Shown here in pieces: positions 23,933 to 33,183 of a DNA stretch of 49,850 nt. Position 1 is the stretch's first letter. Each line of letters opens with the position of its first letter. The stretch spans positions 1 through 49,850 of the forward strand of contig JAGCRH010000087.1 in assembly GCA_017964785.1 (NCBI GenBank). Direction: 5' to 3'. The translations under genes and the position numbers were made by a program. The stretch comes from Prevotella sp. (GTDB taxonomy: Bacteria > Bacteroidota > Bacteroidia > Bacteroidales > Bacteroidaceae). The notes under the pieces were generated by a model that saw only the letters and a program-made list of their open reading frames with translations, did not search any database and had not been told where the DNA came from.

Positions 23933-25582
23933 TTATAAGTTAGGTATTCCAGACATGTCATCTTCAGGCAATTGGAAATAGAAGGACGATGGACTCCAGG
24001 CAGGAGGTGCCGACTCGTTGATGAGCAGCCAGCGGCTCCAGCCTACCAGACGGTCGAAGGTGGTATGCTGATAGGTGTCAGCAAAGGTGCTGGGCCATGT
24101 GCCGCTCTCCTGGAATTCATAATGATCAAGACTGCCACTGCTGCTATCATCACTGCCTGGCACGTATTGATAGGTTTCGGTAGTACCATTGGTGTAGTAC
24201 ACTGTCGCTGATTGTAGATTTGTGTCCGTAGCATCATAAACGTAACAGACATAGTTGCCTCGTACGGCGAGTATCACGCTGTAATCGACCTGATAGTTGT
24301 GGTTGGTCAGGTATTTTGCATTGCGCTGGTGGAGAATGCAGGCGTTGAAAGACGTGGCAAGGCGATTGAACAGTCCTTCGTCAAAGACCTCAGGCAGTTC
24401 CATGAACAGACTCTCCATATATTTGGCCATATCGTAGAGGGGGTATTGGTTAACCACCTTCACGGCATTGGCAGTACACTCGTCGATGACGGCACACTGA
24501 TCCGCCGTGCCGTTCAGATAAGTATCCACCAAGCGGTCGGTAAACTCTTTCAGCACGGGTACCAAATCATCTAAGCGTTTGGTCTCAGTCAGCGTCATGT
24601 CATAGTAATTGGGCTCTTCGGGGTTGCCAGGGTCAAAGAGATATTTGTCCCAACTATACACATTGGCATCGACGAAGTTGGCCAAAGCCGTTTTTGTGTC
24701 CTGTCCTGTGGCCAGATTATCTGGAAGACTCTGCATAGCCCCGATAGTACCCCACATGGTATAAGTAGAACAAGCAACATAGTCGGTCAAATCCTTCACT
24801 TCATAGAGGAATTCCATATTGTTCATCAGGCAGAGATAGGGTACGATGCCCTCCATTCGTACGTCGGCATTCTTCAATGCATGTGCAAAACTCTTGCCTG
24901 AGAAACACTTATGATTATTTCCTTTTGTATTTCCGTTTTGGTACCCGTCATCGAAGATCAGTCCGCGAGTCGTGGCTGCCTCTGCCACATCGTGATTGGG
25001 CAGATAGCCGCCACCATGGTCGGCAAGTACGAGGATGTACTTCTTGGCAGGATATGTCCTGGCAGCCCAGTTTATAAAATGGGTAAGTGAGTCGGGACAG
25101 GTGACATCGGCATTCATTTCACCGTATGGCTCCGCCTCCAGCAACTGCTGACGCAGGGTCTTCTTGTGGTCGATGGCAAAGCGATAGGTGGCACCCTGCT
25201 TGGGATGGCACAAGGTGAAATAGTCGGAATATTCCATAGCCTCCATATCTTCCTCTGTCTTCCCTGCAGCCAACTCTTCAGCCTTCTGAGCCATTTCCTC
25301 ATCAGTCTTGCCTTGATAGTCCGCAGGTTTTTGTGAAACTTTATACTGGGCTACAATATTCACGCGGTCAAAACTCTCGGGCTTGGCACTATAGAACTGA
25401 TGGAAGTCAGCCATGATTCCAGCATCGGTATTTCCGCCCCCCGCCCCATACCACAGGATAGTGGCTTCTGCCAACTCCACTATCTCCGTCGGCTCGATTG
25501 CCGCATTGTCGTCGTTGTCGGTGCAGGATGTCAGCATCGTCAGCATCATCACCACAGTAAATATGAATACACTTTTTTTCAT
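23933..25582 (-). CDS. C11 (clostripain-type) cysteine peptidase lipoprotein, paralog 3
   Basis: 549 aa. Lipobox LTSC (Cys20), then TDNDDN. His189 in VLADHGGGY and Cys251 in IVPYLCLMNN are kept, but the Asp-Ala before the Cys is Tyr-Leu. It carries an extra Glu/Lys-rich helix (about residues 90-120) that the other two lack. It is the most divergent and probably the oldest of the triplet. First of the three in transcription order, 23 bp after the M13 gene. Substrate unknown; altered residues near the nucleophile may change activity. Confidence 0.85.
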   Translation of the reverse strand: MKKSVFIFTVVMMLTMLTSCTDNDDNAAIEPTEIVELAEATILWYGAGGGNTDAGIMADFHQFYSAKPESFDRVNIVAQYKVSQKPADYQGKTDEEMAQKAEELAAGKTEEDMEAMEYSDYFTLCHPKQGATYRFAIDHKKTLRQQLLEAEPYGEMNADVTCPDSLTHFINWAARTYPAKKYILVLADHGGGYLPNHDVAEAATTRGLIFDDGYQNGNTKGNNHKCFSGKSFAHALKNADVRMEGIVPYLCLMNNMEFLYEVKDLTDYVACSTYTMWGTIGAMQSLPDNLATGQDTKTALANFVDANVYSWDKYLFDPGNPEEPNYYDMTLTETKRLDDLVPVLKEFTDRLVDTYLNGTADQCAVIDECTANAVKVVNQYPLYDMAKYMESLFMELPEVFDEGLFNRLATSFNACILHQRNAKYLTNHNYQVDYSVILAVRGNYVCYVYDATDTNLQSATVYYTNGTTETYQYVPGSDDSSSGSLDHYEFQESGTWPSTFADTYQHTTFDRLVGWSRWLLINESAPPAWSPSSFYFQLPEDDMSGIPNL

Positions 25583-25605
25583 TGTAGAGTCGTTTCTTCT
25601 GTTAA

Positions 25606-27510
25606 TTACCAGATTCTCACACGGTCTTTCGGTGCGCGATAGAGTTTTTCGCCGGCTTTTACAGAAAAGAGGTCGTACCAGGCATCAGTGTTCATGACCA
25701 TGCCATTGATGCGTTCACGGCTCAAGGAATGATTGTCTTTATAACCAGGATAAGCGTCATCACCATTGGTTCGCAAGAGGGCGTACTTAGCAGAATACTT
25801 GGTCTGCCAGAGTTTTGCTAATGCTAAAAAGAAGCGCTGACGCTGCAAGTCGAACTGCTCACCTTTGAAGCCAGTCTCGCAAAGATGACGCACGTAGGTG
25901 TCGTAAGCCAACAGTACACCGCCCAGGTCGGCAATGTTCTCGGCAACGGTGTAGGCACCGTCAGCATAGACACCAGGCAGTGCCCAAGGCATCACCTCAA
26001 AACCATTGTAGCAATCGACAAGTTGCTGAGCACGCTTATCGAACTCCTGACGGTCGACATCGCTAGCCCAAATGTCTTCAAGATCGCCTATCTTGTTGTA
26101 TTTTGCGCCGTTGGTGTCGAAGCCGTGGGTGATTTCGTGTCCAAACACCATCAGGGTGGCATAATTATGGGCATCATTTTGCTGCGGGTCGTAGAAAGGT
26201 TCTGACATCCACGCCGGGAAGATGTTCATGGCATTAAAGTTCGGGGTGTAGAAAGCATTCAAAATAGTTAGGTCAATATTATGTATGAGCACGTGCCAAC
26301 TGGCTTTCGACGTTTCCATACCAGTCAGTTTGCGCTGCAGGCTAATATCTGCGCGGCGCAGAGCCATGATGTCGTCAAAAAGTGTTTGCTCGTTGCTGAT
26401 ATCAGGTAATCCCTCAGCGAACCATTCATCAGGACAGCCGATATTGAATGTCATAGCGTCGAGTTTCTCGGTAGCGGACTGCTTGGAGGCGGCACTCATC
26501 CATTCATTGGCGGCTATACGTTCACGGAATGTCTCGCGCAGTTGAGTGCAGTAGTCCAGAGTACGCTGTTTCATCTCGGGCGTGACGTATGCATTGGTAT
26601 AGATATACGATTTCTCGTACTTCAGAAATTTGTTGGCTAAGTTCTCAACCATCTTAACACGCTGCGTGGGATCCAATAATATGGTGTCGGCGAGTAAGCC
26701 ATCCGCCATGTAATATTTCATGGTCTCCAAATCAAATTGTATTTCATAGTATGCTTTAGTGGTTTCATCCTTTATTTCTGGTGCAAAGAGAGATGTCAAA
26801 TCGAGGCTGTAGACATCATCAAGATTGAAGCCGAGTTCGGTATAGATGGTGGTCAGCATAGGCCAGTTGTCGTGGTCGTATACACGTCTGGCACCTGAGC
26901 CCCCCAAAGGACGGACGCGGGCCAGCACCTCAGGATTGTTTAACAGTTGCCATTGGAGGCTTTTCTTGTCTGGCGTATCCAGTACTGGAGCATAGTCAGA
27001 TCCTTTTGCTAATAAAGCCACGCATATTTTTCCGCCCAGTGAGAAGATGACGTTGCCAAATGACGATGAATAACCCTCCTTGATCAGTTGGCCCCACAGT
27101 TTCCAAGCCTCCTCACATGTCTTTACGGCGTTGATTCTTTGGACGGCTGCGTCCAATTTAACTGCGATTTCGGTAGAGTCGGCCTTGGCGACATCTGCCA
27201 TCAACTTTTCCATAGTCGGGAACGGAAGTGCTGCCATACGCTGCTTAATAATGTCAGGAATATCGCTCGTAAAGATGGACTTAAAATCGAGTTTGCTCTC
27301 ATCAACCTCCGTATTGTTCCAGTAGCCGCCGTTGCAGTACATAAAGAAGTCGTCGCCAGGGCGAACGCTTGTATCCATCTCGTCAGCAGAGAGGTTCCAC
27401 TGACCGTTATCCACAACAGGTACAGGAATGTCTTCGACGCTGCACGATGTCAGCATCGTCATTGCCATGCAGCAAAGGGCAGATGCAAGTTTTATTATAT
27501 CCTTTTTCAT
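25606..27510 (-). CDS. M13 (neprilysin-type) zinc metallopeptidase lipoprotein
   Basis: 634 aa, lipobox LTSC then SVEDIPV. The zinc motif HEITH is at 458-462 (VFGHEITHGFDTNGAKYN), the third ligand motif ENIADLGG starts at 524, and the C-terminus RAPKDRVRIW is typical of M13. The length suits the family (about 650-700 aa). The N-terminal helical part begins with MDTSVRPGDDFFMYCNGGYW, also family-typical. It would cut oligopeptides outside the cytoplasm. Located between the S37 gene (21 bp upstream) and the C11 triplet, consistent with joint peptide breakdown. Confidence 0.93.
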   Translation of the reverse strand: MKKDIIKLASALCCMAMTMLTSCSVEDIPVPVVDNGQWNLSADEMDTSVRPGDDFFMYCNGGYWNNTEVDESKLDFKSIFTSDIPDIIKQRMAALPFPTMEKLMADVAKADSTEIAVKLDAAVQRINAVKTCEEAWKLWGQLIKEGYSSSFGNVIFSLGGKICVALLAKGSDYAPVLDTPDKKSLQWQLLNNPEVLARVRPLGGSGARRVYDHDNWPMLTTIYTELGFNLDDVYSLDLTSLFAPEIKDETTKAYYEIQFDLETMKYYMADGLLADTILLDPTQRVKMVENLANKFLKYEKSYIYTNAYVTPEMKQRTLDYCTQLRETFRERIAANEWMSAASKQSATEKLDAMTFNIGCPDEWFAEGLPDISNEQTLFDDIMALRRADISLQRKLTGMETSKASWHVLIHNIDLTILNAFYTPNFNAMNIFPAWMSEPFYDPQQNDAHNYATLMVFGHEITHGFDTNGAKYNKIGDLEDIWASDVDRQEFDKRAQQLVDCYNGFEVMPWALPGVYADGAYTVAENIADLGGVLLAYDTYVRHLCETGFKGEQFDLQRQRFFLALAKLWQTKYSAKYALLRTNGDDAYPGYKDNHSLSRERINGMVMNTDAWYDLFSVKAGEKLYRAPKDRVRIW

Positions 27511-27531
27511 ATTTGCAATCGTAATAAAGAA

Positions 27532-29082
27532 TTAGTATTTGCGAATGATGAAGCGGTCAGGCTCGATAGAGACGGTTGGCAGGTCAGCCGACGCACGTCT
27601 GCGTGCATTGGTGGTGGCGTTCTCGTAGTCAACGTAACGGGCCAGGAAGTCCATGATCTGCTGCTTGTCGTCCTGGCTGAAGTGCTCAGGGTTGTTGAGA
27701 TCCTGGTTGTGGATACCGCGTTCGCCGATGAGCATCATGGAATGGCTCTCATTGATCTTGTCGGGACGTGCACCTGTCCAGGGATCACCCTGTGCATAGT
27801 AGAACATGATGGGGCAGTTGGTATTGGGGATGAAGTTCTCGCGAATGTCCACCATCCTCGTATTGTCGTAGGTGTCATAGAGCCAAAGATCCTGTTCGTA
27901 GAGACCGGAAGGATTAGGATTTTGCCCTACCCGAATCAGACTTTCGTAACGCGAGAAGTCGTGACAGTACTGTCCCAACTGCTTGGCGGTCTGTATATTA
28001 TAGGGATAACCATCATCGTTCTTCCAGTAGTATTCCTCCTCTTTATCGGCAGGGGCCATTGGAGAGTCATAGCGCCAGAGGCCGTTCTGTGTCAGAATAT
28101 CACGGAAATAGATGTAGTCAAGAATCACTTCCGGGTCAGCATCAGCCGACGGAATGTTCAGGGCGCGCTCCTTGGCGGTGTTGTAAGAGAACTGGCCGAA
28201 GAAGAACTCTGACAGATATAATACGTAGTAGCCCAAACTGCCGTCAAACCAGGGGGCTGTATGTTCTGGGTGGAGTGCCTGAAGTTGGGTATTGTATTTC
28301 TCGCACATCTGGACGTAGGTCTTGTAAACCCCGTCACCCAGATTCTCCAGTAGTCTGAAGTAAATGGCGTGCATGTTCTCGCGCTCGGCATCGTTGCCCG
28401 ACTCATCTTGCAGGTAGGTGCCTACCGGCTTGTAATAGAGCGAAGTCATTAAGGGCGAGCAGAACGCGGTGGTCACCGTCATGTCGTTGGGGTAGAAGTA
28501 GCGGTAGAAGAGTGACGTCATGCCGTCCTTGCTGGTTCCTGTACTGATCCACTCCTTGGGCAGTATCTTCTTCAGCGGTTCGAAGACAGCATGGTGGTCG
28601 GCAGCCGCCTGCTCGATGGTGAGATAGTCCCAGCGCGTGTCGCTCAGATTCTTCGAGTCGCCAAAATAGCGATGCTCGACGACGAGGAGGTTAGCATCCA
28701 TATTGGCGGCAATGTCGAGATTGGCAATCCTGTCCTTCCAATAGTCTGGCACCTCATAGCCTCTGGTGTAGAACACTGTAGGACGGTCGAAGCCCTTGAA
28801 GAAGATGAGAGCCTTCTGCTTCATCATTCCTGCCGATGGATTCTCGTGATCGACGGGCTGATTGAAGAACACCCGATAACACTCTTTGAAGCCGACATCA
28901 TTATTCTCAGGTGTGAATGGTTCGATACTTACTATATTATCCACACTTCCCAGCAAGTCACCAAAGGGGGTCATGGATGGTTCCGGCACAGGTGCGGGAT
29001 TGTCTTCGACGCTGCACGACGTCAGCATCGTCATTGTCAATGTCAGCGTTAAGGCCGCTGCCGCCATCAAAAACTTCTTCAT
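27532..29082 (-). CDS. S37/PS-10 family serine peptidase (prolyl tripeptidyl-type), lipoprotein
   Basis: 516 aa, leader MKKFLMAAAALTLTLTMTML with lipobox TSC, then SVEDNPAP. The alpha/beta-hydrolase nucleophile elbow GTSKDGMTS (Ser184) is the S37 signature. The late Asp (GDPWTGARP) and His (RGIHNQDLNN) of the triad are visible. The family removes tripeptides from N-termini, mostly with Pro at the third position. Exported, and likely to work on the products of the neighbouring endopeptidases. A 54-bp gap separates it from the upstream gene. Confidence 0.85.
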   Translation of the reverse strand: MKKFLMAAAALTLTLTMTMLTSCSVEDNPAPVPEPSMTPFGDLLGSVDNIVSIEPFTPENNDVGFKECYRVFFNQPVDHENPSAGMMKQKALIFFKGFDRPTVFYTRGYEVPDYWKDRIANLDIAANMDANLLVVEHRYFGDSKNLSDTRWDYLTIEQAAADHHAVFEPLKKILPKEWISTGTSKDGMTSLFYRYFYPNDMTVTTAFCSPLMTSLYYKPVGTYLQDESGNDAERENMHAIYFRLLENLGDGVYKTYVQMCEKYNTQLQALHPEHTAPWFDGSLGYYVLYLSEFFFGQFSYNTAKERALNIPSADADPEVILDYIYFRDILTQNGLWRYDSPMAPADKEEEYYWKNDDGYPYNIQTAKQLGQYCHDFSRYESLIRVGQNPNPSGLYEQDLWLYDTYDNTRMVDIRENFIPNTNCPIMFYYAQGDPWTGARPDKINESHSMMLIGERGIHNQDLNNPEHFSQDDKQQIMDFLARYVDYENATTNARRRASADLPTVSIEPDRFIIRKY

Positions 29083-29136
29083 ATTTATTTGTTTTAAGTG
29101 TTAATCTGTAATTGGCGCAGGATAAGAAGGCATTTA

Positions 29137-30027
29137 TTAATTGTCGAGAGATAAAACACGGAGTTTCTTGCCGGCATCAAGGGCAGCCTTGATGTCCTTG
29201 CCGCCGCTCTGTACCTTGCAACGGCTGATATCATCACCCTCTACAGCCTCTATCCTCAGTTTCCCGACTTCCGAGCGGGCCTCGCGTCCTGCGATAGTCT
29301 TTATTTCATAGACACCCATGTGCAGTCCCTCGAAGGCTCCCTCGCTACTGCCCAGATCGATATATACCTCCTTCTGCTTATATTTCTTGACAGCGGCACC
29401 CTCAATAATATTGGCCTGAATAGGACGGTATTTGTTGAGCCAACCGCTGACGCGACCTGAGAGCCTTCCGATAGCATCACGGATGGCCTTATCCGCAGTA
29501 TCGAAATTGGAGTTGCCGGAGCCCTGCCCCTTTACGGTGGGATTGGCTATCGCCTCGCCCGATTTTGCATCCTTTAGCGTGAGGATTGCCTCGACAATAC
29601 CCGTGTACCAGGTATCGACATGTGTCTTATCGTCCTTGTCCTTCCACGTGCGACTACTCGACTTGGCCTGTATGTTGGTGATAAGGGCATCAACCACGAG
29701 GTTGCCCTCCTCCACGACATCATCCAGACGGAGCAGTCCGTCGTTGAAGCGGAAACGGTAGGCACTGGACAGGCCCTTGATGATGGCACTCTTCACGTCC
29801 TCCTCATACTTGGTGGCCTCTACAGAGGTCTTGCCAGTCAGTACGCCAGTGAGAACTTTGCCAACGGCATCGCCTGCCGACAGTTTCTCGTCGTGATGGG
29901 TATATTGTACGTTACCCAGTGTAATATTGTACGTCTGGTTCCTGCCCTCCTGAGCATCTTGTGCCGAGACTGTCATCATGCAGCAAAGGACGGCTGCAAG
30001 CGTCAATAGAATCTTTTTCATTTTCAT
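29137..30027 (-). CDS. Secreted CsgG/FlgT-C-like protein
   Basis: 296 aa with signal peptide MKMKKILLTLAAVLCCMMTVSAQ; no lipobox Cys follows, so it is a soluble periplasmic or secreted form. The middle is an alpha/beta domain with repeated AIIKGLSSAYRFRFNDG-like elements; the last third (GVYEIKTIAGREARSEVGKLRIEAVEGDDISRCKVQ) resembles the FlgT C-terminal/CsgG-associated barrel. The function is not known. The ATG overlaps the stop of the upstream gene as ATGA, so translation is coupled; an ATG at 30021 is an alternative start. Confidence 0.7.
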   Translation of the reverse strand: MKMKKILLTLAAVLCCMMTVSAQDAQEGRNQTYNITLGNVQYTHHDEKLSAGDAVGKVLTGVLTGKTSVEATKYEEDVKSAIIKGLSSAYRFRFNDGLLRLDDVVEEGNLVVDALITNIQAKSSSRTWKDKDDKTHVDTWYTGIVEAILTLKDAKSGEAIANPTVKGQGSGNSNFDTADKAIRDAIGRLSGRVSGWLNKYRPIQANIIEGAAVKKYKQKEVYIDLGSSEGAFEGLHMGVYEIKTIAGREARSEVGKLRIEAVEGDDISRCKVQSGGKDIKAALDAGKKLRVLSLDN

Positions 30028-31292
30028 TTAGTCGATTTTTTTACACGTTTCAAATAAAAACTGCTTACGTTCTCATTATGAGAATCTTCACTTCGTCCTC
30101 TAACCATTTCTATCTTGTCACCCGCCTTATTGATGCTTATTCCGAAGGTATCTTTCCTCGACTCTAAACTTTTACTTGTCTTTTCCGTTAATTGGCTTAC
30201 TTGGAAATGGTTATTAATGAATGTCTCCACGGAGTCGCGCATCTCTTCCCTATAAGTAATGCCAGACCGGTCTACTTCTACCTTTACTGATTTGGGTGAA
30301 TAGTTCAGCACAAGCGAGTCTCCCTTAATATCCCATTCCCCTCCCACTATGTATGTGGCGATGATATCGCCGCTGTAGAAGGGATTGGCATAATGGCTTT
30401 TCATCTTAATGCTAAAGGAATCAGACTTCATGAAATCGTAGTGATACACATCTTTGCCTGACATTTCGTATTCCCATGGACCGATGAGGTCATTTTTACT
30501 GACTGTCCGGCCAATCCGTTGGCTCTTTTTGACATATTCAGCCAACTCCTCGTCATCAATATTCATAATGAACTTGTTCCTGTTACTGAGGCGTTTCCAG
30601 GTTTGCGCATATTGACGAAGGGCTCTCGCTCTATACGCAGAACAATCAATGTAATACTTAATCTTCGGATCTTTGAGTTTTTCTTTCAGGACAGCAGCGT
30701 AAGATGTCTGTGGTGTCTGTTTGCCGCTATTGATTTGCATATTGATTTGCACCACCCTGTCGTAATATTCCTCTTGAGACATAGGATATTTCCATTGCAG
30801 TGAATGAACAATCATAGTCTCTAAATAGCGTCTGGACTCATAGAATCTTTCCATGTTGTCAACAAAACTCACATCATCCAGATTCTTCCAGGTATCCTGA
30901 CTGCTATTGAAAACCTTCTCCTTGGAGTCATCAAAATATTTCTCTTCAGTAAAGATGGAGCCCAACATAGTCATCGCTGTGTAAAGCGTATCCGCAGGCA
31001 ACGATTCTAACTGGTCGAAATGGTCTAAAACATATTGGACGGCTGACTTTTGTCTCTCTTCACCTTCTGCCATTATTTCCAGAACGGTAACACTTTCATC
31101 GATATCGTGAATCAACATCATGGCCGTCTGCCGTTGGGCCTGCTCGGCCTGGCGCTGTTCTATCAGATGCGCCGTACCAAAGGTAAGCACAATGGATATC
31201 GTTGTACCCAGGATAGTCAGCAGCAACTCCTTCATCATGCTGCCACCAGTCAGATTGCGCCCGAACTTGGGCATCTTGAATTTCACGTTCAT
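30024..31292 (-). CDS. Single-pass inner-membrane protein of unknown function
   Basis: 422 aa. One transmembrane helix at about residues 22-43 (LLLTILGTTISIVLTFGTAH) after a basic N-terminus, so most of the protein should be periplasmic. A long charged helical part follows (EQRQAEQAQRQ), then a C-terminal half with a lipocalin-like beta pattern from LIGPWEYEMSGKDVYHYDF (about residues 290-420). I recognise no family with certainty. It is between the TPR protein (25 bp upstream) and the FlgT-like protein (4-bp overlap). Confidence 0.7.
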   Translation of the reverse strand: MNVKFKMPKFGRNLTGGSMMKELLLTILGTTISIVLTFGTAHLIEQRQAEQAQRQTAMMLIHDIDESVTVLEIMAEGEERQKSAVQYVLDHFDQLESLPADTLYTAMTMLGSIFTEEKYFDDSKEKVFNSSQDTWKNLDDVSFVDNMERFYESRRYLETMIVHSLQWKYPMSQEEYYDRVVQINMQINSGKQTPQTSYAAVLKEKLKDPKIKYYIDCSAYRARALRQYAQTWKRLSNRNKFIMNIDDEELAEYVKKSQRIGRTVSKNDLIGPWEYEMSGKDVYHYDFMKSDSFSIKMKSHYANPFYSGDIIATYIVGGEWDIKGDSLVLNYSPKSVKVEVDRSGITYREEMRDSVETFINNHFQVSQLTEKTSKSLESRKDTFGISINKAGDKIEMVRGRSEDSHNENVSSFYLKRVKKSTK

Positions 31293-31317
31293 TTACTTGT
31301 TGCTCTTGGCTCTACTC

Positions 31318-32268
31318 TCACTTACTCGCAGCCTTATACTCGCGGTACTTGGCGATGAGTTGGTTATAGGCTTCGTCATTGGGGAACAGGAGGCGGGCCT
31401 CGCCGTCGTTGAACTGCAACAGGTTCCGGTTTTTCCTGTAGTAGCCGAAATTAAACAGCAGTTTCAACTGGTCCTCGTTCTCCCCGGTCAGTACCTTGAA
31501 CGTGCCGTCTTCGCCGTAGAGGATGGTGTCGTCCTTCGTCGTCTCGTTGTCCTTCTCGTCGGACGACATCAAGTCCTGCGCCACCCATCCCACGAGCGGA
31601 CGCTCCATGTTCCAGGAACTGGTCTGCATGATGATGTACCGCTTGCCGTCGATGACTATTGTCGGCAACGCATGTCGGAAATGCTTCGACATCTCGGCCA
31701 TGAACATCTCCAGCGCCATCTCCAAGGCGATCTCCGCCTCGTCCATGTTCTGGATGCGCTGACCCTGCGGGGCGCGGGCGTTGTCGGTCATGGCCTCCAC
31801 GATTTTCGGGAATCCGCTTGAGGGCTGCATGAACGCCATGATCGTGCCATAGGCCAACTTGTTGCCGTTGGTCACGGGGTCGAAGCGCCCGAGTTCCACT
31901 TCGAAGGCATCCAAGGCTCTCTCTAAGAAGTCCATCGACTTCTCCATGTCCTGTTTCCCCATGTAGATGTGTCCGAGTGTCTGGCATGTGAGGGCCAGCA
32001 GCGTGTCCTGCGGGGCGGGATGCTCCTGCGCAATCTTCAGTGCACGGTTGGCGTAGGTCTGGGCGCGATCAAAGTCGCGCTTCTCGCCCAGCGAGTCGCC
32101 GATGATGGCGTTGGCGGCTTCCAGTTGCGCCTTGCCGTTTGTAGGGTTCTTGTCGGCCAACTTGGCCTTGGTCTCAGCATCCTTTAATGCTTGTTCCACA
32201 CTGTTCTGTGCATTCACCTGGAATGCTACGGCGCATATCAGCGCCACGATGGTTATTAGTCTATTCAT
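31318..32268 (-). CDS. Secreted TPR-type protein
   Basis: 316 aa, signal peptide 1-20 (MNRLITIVALICAVAFQVNA). Residues about 25-140 contain TPR-like helix pairs (FDRAQTYANRALKIAQEHP, LLALTCQTLGHIYMGKQDMEKSMDFLERALDAF). The C-terminal half is unassigned. TPR proteins are scaffolds for protein contacts, here in the periplasm. It is the first gene of the long minus-strand run of exported proteins, with a -7 box 40 bp upstream. Confidence 0.75.
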   Translation of the reverse strand: MNRLITIVALICAVAFQVNAQNSVEQALKDAETKAKLADKNPTNGKAQLEAANAIIGDSLGEKRDFDRAQTYANRALKIAQEHPAPQDTLLALTCQTLGHIYMGKQDMEKSMDFLERALDAFEVELGRFDPVTNGNKLAYGTIMAFMQPSSGFPKIVEAMTDNARAPQGQRIQNMDEAEIALEMALEMFMAEMSKHFRHALPTIVIDGKRYIIMQTSSWNMERPLVGWVAQDLMSSDEKDNETTKDDTILYGEDGTFKVLTGENEDQLKLLFNFGYYRKNRNLLQFNDGEARLLFPNDEAYNQLIAKYREYKAASK

Positions 32269-32307
32269 AATCTTTAGAATTTTTTGATAATTTGTAGAAT
32301 TTCGCTA

Positions 32308-32315
32308 CAAAGATA
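32308..32315 (-). promoter_or_regulatory. -7 box (TATCTTTG) of the exported-protein operon
   Basis: TATCTTTG on the minus strand, 39 bp before the ATG at 32268. No TTTG at the -33 spacing. It is the only convincing promoter I see for the run of genes down to about 19095; the 54-bp gap at 29083-29136 has no TAnnTTTG box. Confidence 0.55.
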
Positions 32316-32357
32316 TGAAAAAAAAATAAAAAAACTAATTTTATCTCTTTTTTTACG

Positions 32358-32398
32358 AAAAAAAACTGCCACACACGAATCATATCGTGCATGGCAGT
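32358..32398 (-). terminator. Rho-independent terminator of the DUF3836-like gene
   Basis: Imperfect stem: ACTGCCA pairs with TGGCAGT and CACGA with TCGTG, followed on the minus strand by a run of eight T. It lies 34 bp past the stop at 32432 and isolates this gene from the exported-protein operon. Confidence 0.85.
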
Positions 32399-32431
32399 GG
32401 TAAATATATTGTGAGAGAGTCTTGGATTCAA

Positions 32432-32917
32432 TTACTTGGCGGCAAGCAGACGATTGTCGAGAGGTTCCATCACAAGCATGCTACTCGTCAGGTACATATT
32501 GTCCTGTGCCTCGTTCATCTTGTAGGTCTTCACTGTGGTCAGACTGGGAGCCTTCGAGCGGTAGAGTGTCACCTCCTGGGGCAGTTCGTACTGCTGCTTC
32601 TCAGCGTTCCAATGGCTCACCTCCACGTTATAGCCGTTCTTATAGTATTTATAGGTGAGGCGGCTGTTCTTCACCCAGTCCTTCTTGGCCTCATCCCAAC
32701 TCAGCATCTCCTTGCTGGTCAGACGGCCCTGCTCGTCGTACTCGTAGCAGTATTCCATCTTCTGCTCCATCTGCTGGTTGTCGTTACGCTCGTAGACTTC
32801 AATCTTGTTTACTTTGCCGTCCTCAATGTCGCCGTTGTACATATAGTTCACGTTGTTGCTGTTGATAGCGTTGAAGTACATAGTCAGTACTGTTGCTGCG
32901 GTGATGATAGTTTCCAT
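32432..32917 (-). CDS. DUF3836-like small exported protein
   Basis: 161 aa. A weak signal sequence (METIITAATVLTMYFNA) is followed by a domain with a YD-repeat flavour: YEYDEQGRLTSKEM and YKYYKNGYNVEV. The overall pattern matches what I recall of DUF3836 from gut Bacteroidales. Function unknown. Its 5' leader is about 75 nt and AT-rich. The promoter carries a three-copy GTTA direct repeat (33032-33057) shared with the M16, SPFH and polytopic membrane protein genes; a terminator follows it, so it is transcribed alone. Confidence 0.65.
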   Translation of the reverse strand: METIITAATVLTMYFNAINSNNVNYMYNGDIEDGKVNKIEVYERNDNQQMEQKMEYCYEYDEQGRLTSKEMLSWDEAKKDWVKNSRLTYKYYKNGYNVEVSHWNAEKQQYELPQEVTLYRSKAPSLTTVKTYKMNEAQDNMYLTSSMLVMEPLDNRLLAAK

Positions 32918-33001
32918 AACTCTTATTTTTTTAATTGTTCAACTTTAATTTTAATGCTTCAATTTTTCAATTTTTGAATTCTTTTTGTCCTTTAGACGCT
33001 G

Positions 33002-33057
33002 CAAAGGTAGAATAAACTACAAAAACTTTGTGTTATTTGTTCGTTATCTTTAGGTTA
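33002..33057 (-). promoter_or_regulatory. Promoter of the DUF3836-like gene with three GTTA repeats (site b)
   Basis: -7 box TACCTTTG at 33002-33009; GTTA motifs in plus-strand reading at 33032, 33043 and 33054, each 11 bp apart. The second and third are at the same distances from the box as in the other three sites; the first overlaps the -33 position. Confidence 0.78.
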
Positions 33058-33156
33058 AATGTTTGAAAGCCCCGTTTTTACGCAAAACTTTGTTAAAAAG
33101 TTCCGTTCTCATGCAGTATTTTCTCACCTTGGGGTTTATATATATAGAATAAGGTA

Positions 33157-33164
33157 TAATTTTG
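33157..33164 (+). promoter_or_regulatory. -7 box (TAATTTTG) of the lipocalin-like lipoprotein gene
   Basis: TAATTTTG lies 19 bp before the ATG at 33184; at the -33 position there is TTTA instead of TTTG. The 32918-33183 gap otherwise holds site b and AT-rich octamers (around 32960-32985). Confidence 0.5.
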
Positions 33165-33183
33165 CAATCAAAAGGAAACGAAT

